Source: CADEEN01 sp963816315 (GTDB taxonomy: Bacteria; Pseudomonadota; Gammaproteobacteria; Burkholderiales; Burkholderiaceae_C). Taken from it: 64,000 bases of DNA. Location: positions 343,217-407,216 of the forward strand of contig CAWFJZ010000032.1 of the NCBI GenBank assembly GCA_963816315.1, read 5' to 3'. The position numbers and the translations under genes were made by a program. The notes beneath the pieces are model-generated. The model was not told where the DNA came from and made no database searches. It was given only the letters and a program-made list of their open reading frames with translations. Of the stretch, positions 56,307 to 64,000 are shown piece by piece (positions within the stretch are counted from its first letter, which is position 1; each line of letters starts with the position of its first letter).

Positions 56307-56640
56307 AGCGACGATTGAACCGGTGATCGGAACTCGCAACACAGCATTGACTCAGTCGTGCTAAAACCAGCGCTGTCAGCGCCAGGGCCTTGCGCAACGT
56401 TGTCGGTGAGCGTGAAATGTGTGGGCAAGCGCCCTGCTTTTCAGGCCATCGACATCGCCCTGCGATGCGATGCTGGTAGCAGACTCAACGCAACAACAAG
56501 AAAAAGAACCATCCATGTGCCATTGACCGGAAAGCTCTGATGCCGCCTGGGCCCGTGAAGCCTGGACTGCATCACAACTTCCCAGACATCGGGCAAGCCT
56601 CTTGCTTGGCCCGGTGAGGAACCGTCAAGGAGGTCTGCGC
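56307..56640. other. Intergenic region and leader of the prkA operon
   Basis: 334 bp without a gene, less GC-rich than its surroundings. At 56590-56613 an imperfect hairpin, CGGGCAAGC against GCTTGGCCCG, lies just before the ribosome site; a near-perfect AAGGAGGT sits at 56627-56634, seven bases before the prkA ATG. No clear sigma-54 or sigma-70 promoter was recognised. Confidence 0.55.
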
Positions 56641-58564
56641 ATGGATGTCATTGCCAAATTCGCCCAACGCTACGAGCGCACGCGCGAAGAAGAGCTCTCG
56701 CTCGAGGACTACCTCGCCGAGTGCAAGAAGAACCCGCTGGCCTACGCCACCGCGCCCGAGCGGATGCTGAAGGCCATCGGCGATCCGCAGCAGGTGGACA
56801 CGCGCAACGACCCGCGGCTGTCGCGCATCTTCGCCAACAAGGTCATCAAGCTCTACCCGGCGTTTGCCGAGTTCTACGGCATGGAGGACGCGATCGAGCA
56901 GGTCGTCTCCTACTTCCGCCACGCCGCGCAAGGCCTGGAAGAGAAGAAGCAGATCCTGTATCTGCTGGGCCCGGTCGGCGGCGGCAAGAGCTCGATCGCC
57001 GAGCGCCTGAAGCAGCTGATGCAGGAAGTGCCGTTCTATGCGCTCAAGGGCTCGCCGGTCAACGAGTCGCCGCTGGGGCTGTTCAACAGCCCTCGAAGAC
57101 GGGCCGATCCTCGAAAAGGAATACGGCATTCCGCAGCGCTACCTGCAGCGCGTGCTGAGCCCATGGGCCGTGAAGCGGCTCGAAGAATACGGCGGCGACA
57201 TCCGCAAGTTCAAGGTCGTCAAGCGCTTCCCGTCGATCCTGAAGCAGGTCGGCGTGGCCAAGACCGAGCCGGGCGACGAGAACAACCAGGACATCTCGTC
57301 GCTGGTCGGCAAGGTCGACATCCGCAAGCTCGAAACCTACTCGCAGGACGACCCGGACGCGTACAGCTACTCCGGCGGCCTGTGCCTGGCCAACCAGGGC
57401 CTGCTGGAATTCGTCGAGATGTTCAAGGCGCCGATCAAGGTGCTGCACCCGCTGCTGACCGCGACGCAGGAGAACAACTACAAGGGCACCGAAGGCTTCG
57501 GCGCGATCCCGTTCGACGGCATCGTGCTCGCGCACAGCAACGAGAGCGAGTGGAAGACCTTCCGCAACAACAAGAACAACGAAGCGTTCCTCGACCGCAT
57601 CTACATCGTCAAGGTGCCGTACTGCCTGCGCGTGTCCGAGGAAGTGAAGATCTACGAGAAGCTGATCCGCAACTCGTCGCTCGCCGCTGCCAAGTGCGCG
57701 CCGGGCACGCTGAAGATGATGAGCCAGTTCGCGGCGCTGACGCGCTTGAAGGAGCCGGAGAACTCGTCGCTGTACTCGAAGATGCAGATCTACGACGGCG
57801 AGAACCTGAAAGACACCGACCCGCGCGCCAAGAGCTATCAGGAGTACCGCGACTACGCGGGGGTCGATGAAGGCATGAGCGGCATCAGCACGCGCTTCGC
57901 CTTCAAGATCATCTCCAAGGTCTTCAACTTCGACAGCACCGAGGTCGCCGCGAACCCGGTGCACCTGATGTACGTGCTCGAGCAGCAGATCGAGCGCGAG
58001 CAGTTCCCGAAGGAGCTGGAAGACAAGTACGTCGGCTTCATCAAGGAGCTGCTGGCGCCGCGTTATGCCGAGTTCATCGGCAAGGAAATCCAGACCGCGT
58101 ACCTGGAGAGCTACTCCGAGTACGGCCAGAACATCTTCGACCGCTACGTCACCTACGCCGACTACTGGATCCAGGACCACGAGTACCGCGACACCGACAC
58201 CGGCGAGGTCTTCGACCGCCAGGCGCTGAACGCCGAGCTGGAGAAGATCGAAAAGCCGGCCGGCATCGCGAACCCGAAGGACTTCCGCAACGAGATCGTC
58301 AACTTCGTGCTGCGCGCGCGCGCCGGCAACCAGGGCAAGAACCCGAACTGGACCAGCTACGAAAAGCTGCGCACGGTGATCGAGAAGAAGATGTTCTCGA
58401 ACACCGAAGAGCTGCTGCCGGTGATCAGCTTCAACGCCAAGGCGAGCGCCGACGAAGCGAAGAAGCACGAGGACTTCGTGACGCGCATGGTCGCCAAGGG
58501 CTACACGCACAAGCAGGTGCGCTTGTTGTGCGAGTGGTATCTGCGGGTCGGAAAATCGAGCTGA
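56641..58564 (+). CDS. prkA: PrkA-type serine protein kinase (YeaG homologue)
   Basis: About 641 residues after a GC-pair repair at 57092 (FNSALEDGPILEKEYGIP). AAA-like domain with Walker A LLGPVGGGKSS near residue 110, YSGGLCLANQGLLEFVEMFK, and a C-terminal PrkA kinase part (VISFNAKASADEAKKHEDF). Strong AAGGAGGT ribosome site. In E. coli YeaG acts with YeaH in adaptation to nutrient stress. First gene of the conserved prkA-yeaH-spoVR trio, all present and co-directional. Confidence 0.92.
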
Positions 58565-58574
58565 GGGAGAGCGC

Positions 58575-59872
58575 TTGCATCAGCACATCATCGATCGCAG
58601 ACTGGCCGGCAAGAACAAGTCGGTCGGCAACCGCGAGCGTTTCCTGCGCCGCTACAAGGAGCAGATCAAGGACGCGGTCAAGCGCGCGATCGACGGCCGC
58701 GGCATCCGCGACATCGAGCGCGGCGAAGAGATCACGATCCCGAAGAAGGACATCAACGAGCCGGTGTTCCACCACGGCCCGGGCGGTGTGCGCGAGACGG
58801 TGCACCCGGGCAACCGCGAGTACATCATGGGCGACCGCATCGAGCGGCCGCAACAGGGCGGCGGTGGCGGCAGCGGCAAGGGCCAGGCCAGCGATTCGGG
58901 CGAGGGCGAAGACGATTTCACGTTCTCGCTGTCGAAGGAAGAGTTCATGCAGGTCTTCTTCGAAGACCTGGCGCTGCCGCACCTGATCCGCACACAGCTC
59001 GCCGAAACGCCGGAGTGGAAGAGCCACCGCGCCGGCTTCACCAGCGACGGCAACCCGACCAACCTGCACGTCGTGCGCTCGATGCGCGGCGCCATCGGCC
59101 GGCGCATCGCCATCGGCGCCGAGGCGCGGCGCGAGCTGCGCGAGTGCGAAGAAGAACTCGAAGTGCTGCTCGAAGGACGCGCCGCTCGGCGACGCGGCGT
59201 CGGGCCAGCAGATCACCGCGCTGAAGATGCGCATCGAAGAGCTGCAGGCGCGCATCGCCCGCATTCCGTACCTCGACCCGATCGACCTGAAGTTTCGCAA
59301 CCGCGTCAGGGTGCCGGTGCCGACCTCCAAGGCGGTGATGTTCTGCCTGATGGACGTGTCGGGCTCGATGGACGAGAGCCGCAAGGATCTGGCCAAGCGC
59401 TTCTTCATCCTGCTCTACCTGTTCCTGACGCGCCACTACGACAAGATCGACATCGTCTTCATCCGCCACCACACGCAGGCCGCCGAAGTCGATGAGCAGA
59501 ACTTTTTCCACGCCACGGAGACCGGCGGCACCGTGGTGTCGTCGCGCGCTGGTGCTGATGGAAGAGATCATCCGCGCACGCTACTCGCCGAGCGAATGGA
59601 ACATCTACGGCGCGCAGGCCAGCGACGGCGACAACTGGCACCACGACAGCGGCCGCTGCCGCGAACTGCTCGACCAGAAGCTGCTGCCGCTGTGCCGCTA
59701 CTACGCCTACGTGCAGGTGGCCGAAGAAGAGCAGAACCTGTGGACCGAGTACACGCAGTTGCTCGAAACGCAGCGCCACTTCGCGATGCGCAAGGCCACC
59801 GAGGCCAGCCAGATTTATCCGGTGTTTCGCGACCTCTTCAAGAAAGAGGGAACCGCAGCAAAAGCTGCATGA
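58575..59872 (+). CDS. yeaH: YeaH-type DUF444 protein with VWA fold
   Basis: About 434 residues after GC-pair repairs at about 59178 and 59548. Opening IIDRRLAGKNKSVGNRERFL is the DUF444 hallmark; a Gly-rich linker follows (QQGGGGGSGKGQAS); the MIDAS-like metal site is CLMDVSGSMDES, and FFHATETGGTVVSSAL continues the VWA fold. Start is TTG 58575 with GGGAGAG upstream. Partner of the PrkA kinase. Confidence 0.9.
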
Positions 59873-59882
59873 AGGTGGCCTT

Positions 59883-61408
59883 ATGAGCGCAGTCCGAGCC
59901 CCCGAACCCCTGCCCGGCCCGAGCGACTGGAGCTTCGAGCTCGTCGAGCGCTATCACGACGTGATCCGCGCCACCGCGCAGCGCTTCGGGCTCGACACCT
60001 ACCCGAACCAGCTGGAGATCATCACCGCCGAGCAGATGATGGACGCCTACGCCAGCGTCGGCATGCCGGTGAACTACCGCCACTGGAGCTACGGCAAGGA
60101 GTTCATCTCCACCGAGAAGAACTACAAGCGCGGCCACATGGGCCTGGCCTACGAGATCGTCATCAACAGCAACCCCTGCATCAGCTACCTGATGGAGGAG
60201 AACACGATGGCGATGCAGGCGCTCGTCATCGCGCATGCCGCCTACGGCCACAACAGTTTCTTCAAGGGCAACTACCTGTTCCGCATGTGGACCGATGCGT
60301 CGTCGATCATCGACTACCTGGTCTATGCGAAGAACTACGTCGCCGATTGCGAAGAGCGCCACGGCATCGACGCCGTCGAAGAGCTGCTCGACTCGTGCCA
60401 TGCGCTGATGAACCACGGCGTCGATCGCTACCGCCGGCCGTCGCCGCAAGATCGCTCGCGCAGGAACTCGCCGAGCGCAAGGACCGCGAGGCCTATGCGC
60501 AGCAGCAGGTCAACGACCTCTGGCGCACGCTGCCCAAGCGCGCCGAGAAGGCCGATGCCGCCGCGGCGGCCAAGCGCTTCCCCGACGAGCCGCAGGAGAA
60601 CCTGCTGTACTTCATGGAGAAGAACGCGCCGCTGCTCGAACCCTGGCAGCGCGAGATCGTGCGCATCGTGCGCAAGGTGGCGCAGTACTTCTATCCGCAG
60701 CGCCAGACGCAGGTCATGAACGAAGGCTGGGCCACCTTCTGGCACCACCGCATCCTGAACACGATGTACGACGACGGCCACCTGACCGACGGCGTGATGA
60801 TCGAGTGGCTGACCTCGCACACCAACGTCGTCTATCAGCCGCGTGTCGGCGAGCGCGGCTACTCGGGCATCAACCCGTATGCGCTCGGCTTTGCGATGTA
60901 CACCGACATCAAGCGCATCTGCGACGCGCCGACGGCCGAAGACCGCGAGTGGTTCCCCGACATCGCCGGCAAGCCCTGGCTCGAAGTGCTCGACCACGCG
61001 ATGCGCAACTTCAAGGACGAGAGCTTCGTCGGCCAGTACCTGAGCCCGAAGCTGATGCGCGAGCTGCGCCTGTTCTCGATCACCGACGACGAGAACGACG
61101 ACGAACTCGAAGTCAGCGCGATCCACGACGACGCCGGCTACAAGCGCGTGCGCGAAGCGCTGTCACGCCAATACGATCTGGGCTCGCGCGAGCCGAACAT
61201 CCAGGTCTGGAACGTCAACGTGCGCGGTGACCGCGCCTTGACGCTGCGCCACACGCAGCACAACAGCCGCCCGCTCGACGATTCGGCGCGCGAGGTGTTG
61301 CGCCATGTGGCGCGGCTGTGGGGCTTTCCGGTGCACCTCGAATCGGTCGATGGCGACGGCGACATCACGCAGCGCTGGGCGGTGGAGCCGAGCGAGGAAA
61401 CGGCTTAA
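59883..61408 (+). CDS. spoVR: SpoVR family protein
   Basis: About 509 residues after repair of two nearby GC-pair losses (60449 and 60457). DWSFELVERYHDVIRATAQR, NYRHWSYGKEFI, LMEENTMAMQALVIAHAAYGHNSFFK split over the conserved region, NEGWATFWHHRILNTMY, and a C-terminal NVRGDRALTLRHTQHN. Its biochemical activity is not established; in E. coli (YcgB) it is stationary-phase induced and in Bacillus affects spore cortex. Third gene of the stress module. Confidence 0.92.
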
Positions 61409-61419
61409 CGCTTGCTCAG

Positions 61420-61496
61420 ACCAGCGCCGGGCCGCTCCCAAGCGTCAGGCGTGAGCAACTCCCCTTGGGGGAGTCCCCGCGCAGCGGGCGCGGGGT
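61420..61496. repeat. Dispersed GC-rich repeat, copy C
   Basis: About 77 bp beginning ACCAGCGCCGGGCCGCTCCC, same orientation as copy A, with CTCCCCTTGGGGGAG and CCCGCGCAGCGGG-like stems. It fills the gap between the convergent spoVR and DUF547 genes and reaches the latter's stop codon, a position suited to a bidirectional terminator. Confidence 0.8.
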
Positions 61497-62278
61497 CAAC
61501 GTGACGGCTGCTGCGCCACGGTCCAGTCGTAGGGCGTGAAGCGCAGCGGCGTAGTCCAGCGGCAGCGACAAGCCGAGCGTGCGGTTGACGTAGTCGACGA
61601 GGCTCGCGCCATGCGCAGGCACGAAGTCTTCCGGATAGAAGTTCAGCAGCTCGGACAGCCAGACCTCGCGCGCCGCGTCATCGACACGCAGGTTCTCCGG
61701 CCGTGCGAAGAAGGCCAGCGTCTCGCGCGCCAGATCGGCGTCGAGCGTGGCGGCGCGAAACGGCTGGCGCGGCAGCGCCGGGCAGGCCAGCGCCGAACAG
61801 TTGAGCGCAAAGTGCACGCGCGGCTCGCCGATGGCGCGCGTGAACGGGCGGATGACATCGTTCTCGAACGCGTAGAGCGACATCGCCTCGCCGCCGATGA
61901 CCTGTTTCCTCAAAACGAAAAAGCGCAGCTTGGCGACGAGGCCGGCGTGGCGTCTCGGGCAGGCCGCTGTCGATGACGTTGGCCATCGACAGCGCGTTGT
62001 AGGCGTTGATCATGTGCGCCAGTCGCTCGCGGGTGCCGGCGAAGCCGATTGAGCGGCGTGTCGGCGACATGGCGCAGCATGCGGTCGAGGTCGGCGCGGT
62101 CGGCGGCGAGCGCGCCGAAGTCGACCGCGCCGCGCGCATCGACAAAACGATCGAGCACGCGCGCCCACGCGGCTTCGGCCTGCGCTTCGTTCGTCGGCGG
62201 CACCGCGGGCGGCGCGACCACGGTGGCGCAACCGCCGAGTGCGGCGAGGCACAGCGCGATCAGAACGCGCCGAATCAC
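61496..62278 (-). CDS. DUF547 lipoprotein
   Basis: About 262 residues after three GC-pair repairs (about 62052, 61950, 61553). A lipoprotein signal, LIALCLAALGGCATV, with lipidated Cys around 17. DUF547 features: AHMINAYNALSMANVIDSGLP, VHFALNCSALACPALPRQPF and the end LRFTPYDWTVAQQ. The repaired stop is TGA 61496-61498. Starts GTG 62278, overlapping the radical SAM stop as GTGA. Function of DUF547 is unknown; a Cys-rich thioprotease-like fold has been suggested for relatives. Confidence 0.75.
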
Positions 62279-63644
62279 CGCACGCCTTGGCGCTCGGCCA
62301 GCGCTGCAGCGCGCGAGCGGCCCTTCAGGAACTTGATCGGGAACACCGCCACCTCGCCGGTGACGCGCCCGGCCAGCGGCTGCCACAGGCCTTGCGACGT
62401 GGCGATCGGCTGCAGCAGGTAGTGGTCGCGGCGCGCGTTGTAGGCGCACATGCTGATCGGGCCGTGCTGCGTCATCGCCATGAAGACGCAGGCGTCGATG
62501 CGCTCGCGCTCCAGCGCCTTGGCGTCCATGAAGTTGTGGGTGAAGAAGGTCAGCTTGTGCACGCGGCCACGCGCGGCGAGCAGGTCGGCGCGCAGGCGCC
62601 ACGCCAACGCGGCCACCCAGCGCAGCGACGCGGCAGCCAGCCGCGGCCGTGCCAGCGCCGCGCGCAACGAGCGAGAGCACGCCGCGCAGCACGGTGCCGC
62701 GCTCGATCGCCAGGTCCGCCGTCTCGCGCATGAAGCGAGCGACGAAGGCCGTGTCGGCAAACGCATCGTGCGCACGGCCGTTGGCGACCAGCATCACCGC
62801 GCTGCGGTTGCACTGCGCATGGCCGGCCAGCAGCGCGTTGAACGTCAGCGGCGTGCCCGCGCCCTGCGACAGCAGCGCGGCGATGCGACTCGTTGCTGAT
62901 GCGCGCCGCTGCGCGCGCCCTGCACGCCGCGGCCGGTCTCGGCCTGCAACTGGAACGACGCGAAATCCACACCATCGGCCTGCTCGACGAAAAACCGCGC
63001 CAGCATCGGCACCTCGGCGACGTTGCCGGCATGCACCGTGGTGTTGAAGAACACATGCAGCGGCAGCCCGCGCGCGCGTTCGATGTATTCGCGGCGCAGC
63101 GCGTTCAGCTCGGCCTCATCTCGCATAGCCGCTGCGCTGCTGCGTCGTATCGACATGAAAGGCCACGTCGGTCAGACCGGCCTGCGCCAGTTCGGCGAGC
63201 AACTCGCGGCTGGCCTTGATGCCGTTGGTGAACAGCGCCGCGCGCAAGCCGCGCTCATGCAAGTCGCGCGACGATCGCCAGCAGCTCGTCGCGCTGGCGC
63301 AGCGTCGGCTCGCCTCCGGACACCTGCACGTCGGTGCCGGGGCCGTAGTGCGCATGGATCAGGTCGATGCGGCGCAACACCTCTTCGAGCGGCAGGTCGC
63401 GCACGGCCTCGGAACTCTCGCTCAGGTAGCACAGCGTGCAGTCGAGGTTGCAGCGCTGCGTGATTTCGAGCGAGACGCAGGCCACCGGCCAGCGCCGGCC
63501 CGCCATCTGGTGGTCTTGCCACTGGCCGCTGTTCTGCATGCGCTCGCGCAAGGCGGCGCGCGCGTCGGGCGCCGGTTCGGCCAGCGGCGGCGCCAGGTCG
63601 GCGGGGGCGATCAACAAGGGCTCGGCTGGCTCGGAACTGCGCAT
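62275..63644 (-). CDS. Radical SAM protein of unknown substrate
   Basis: About 459 residues after five GC-pair repairs (about 63268, 63125, 62918, 62895 and 62660). The cluster motif CNLDCTLC gives CX3CX2C; DVQVSGGEPTLRQRDEL follows (GGEP SAM-binding motif). Later segments are LFTNGIKASRELLAEL, DVAFHVDTTQQRSGYA and VFFNTTVHAGNVAEV. A SPASM-like pair of cysteines is suggested by HAQCNRSA and SMCAYNARRDHY. ATG 63644. Coupled by GTGA to the DUF547 lipoprotein, so both probably act in one pathway. Substrate unknown. Confidence 0.8.
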
Positions 63645-63675
63645 CGCCGAGTGTCGCTCGACCTTACGGATATCC

Positions 63676-64000
63676 TTACTTCGCCGGCGCCACATCCCTG
63701 GCCGCCACCAGCCGCGGCAGCAACTGGTTCCACGCATCGACCAGCGCCGCGGCCACCGGCTTGGCTTGCGGCGAGTCGAGCCAGCCGCCTTCGATGGCGA
63801 GGATGCCGCCGCCCAGCACCAGGCTGCCCATGCCGGCCGAAGACTCGGCGCCGCGGCCGAACGACGAGGCCAGGATCTCGCTGGTGCGCGTATCGACCGC
63901 GGTCATGACGAGCATCGCTTCGCGCACGCGGATCTCGCCGCCGACGCCGCCGATCCAGCTCGGCAGCACGGCGCCGATGCCGCCCTTGGTGCCGCCGGTC
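63676..64000 (-). CDS. CsgG/HfaB-like protein, C-terminal part
   Basis: The last 107 residues of a protein whose start lies past the right edge. GGVGGEIRVREAMLVMTAVD and RTSEILASSFGRGAESSAG look like the beta-strand/linker region of CsgG-type lipoproteins, which form or support outer-membrane export pores; DVAPAK is the end. The stop TAA at 63676 lies 31 bp from the radical SAM start. The family assignment is tentative. Confidence 0.5.
   Translation of the reverse strand, partial: TGGTKGGIGAVLPSWIGGVGGEIRVREAMLVMTAVDTRTSEILASSFGRGAESSAGMGSLVLGGGILAIEGGWLDSPQAKPVAAALVDAWNQLLPRLVAARDVAPAK

Overview
This window comes from a high-GC Gram-negative bacterium, most likely a betaproteobacterium of the order Burkholderiales (Rubrivivax/Leptothrix/Roseateles-like). 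The grounds are a Bug-family solute receptor, strong GC-rich codon bias with many GTG starts, the repertoire of catabolic operons, and families of hairpin intergenic repeats. No rRNA, tRNA, CRISPR array or prophage was seen. This is an inference from gene content, not a taxonomic placement.

Layout. (1) 1-5.4 kb: an alicyclic-acid operon on the minus strand (CoA ligase, acyl-CoA dehydrogenase, BadI, BadH, then a solute receptor), divergent from its MarR regulator BadR with a palindromic operator between them. (2) 5.4-13.7 kb: a giant kinase-like/AAA/GAF/histidine-kinase sensor, divergent from an OmpR-type regulator, then an ECF sigma factor and a patatin. (3) 13.7-15.7 kb: a tiny Cys-rich protein, a haloperoxidase/PAP2-like protein and a parDE module whose toxin is broken. 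(4) 15.8-29.5 kb: two sugar ABC uptake operons, one XylFHG-like and one Ugp/Mal-like, with a GH31 glycosidase, an esterase-like hydrolase and an FG-GAP protein; an IS110 remnant sits between them. (5) 29.7-42.6 kb: P450, nuclease-like protein, lipoprotein hydrolase, MgtC, heme sensor, cupin, a ketogluconate pair (reductase plus gluconokinase), KDG kinase, a saccharopine-dehydrogenase-like reductase, LtrA remnant, TerC and a CorA-like transporter. (6) 42.8-56.3 kb: a FadR-type regulator followed by a TRAP transporter and a long sugar-acid operon (two enolase-superfamily dehydratases, a UxaA/GarD-type dehydratase, fructuronate reductase, Ldh2-type dehydrogenase, SDR, FAH hydrolase), interrupted by a lower-GC gene with a HEPN-like motif. 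(7) 56.6-61.4 kb: the PrkA-YeaH-SpoVR stress module. (8) 61.5-64 kb: radical SAM enzyme, DUF547 lipoprotein and a truncated CsgG-like gene.

The genes describe a versatile degrader of plant material: oligosaccharide uptake and hydrolysis, uronate/aldonate catabolism converging on 2-keto-3-deoxygluconate, and cyclohexanecarboxylate breakdown towards pimeloyl-CoA.

A caution for every reader: from about 7 kb onward at least 15 otherwise well-conserved genes contain frame breaks. Nearly all (about 36) are repaired by putting back one GC/CG dinucleotide, usually in a GCGC context. This looks like a systematic sequencing or consensus error, so broken frames are not treated here as pseudogenes unless there is other evidence. 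Gene spans below cover the whole repaired gene.
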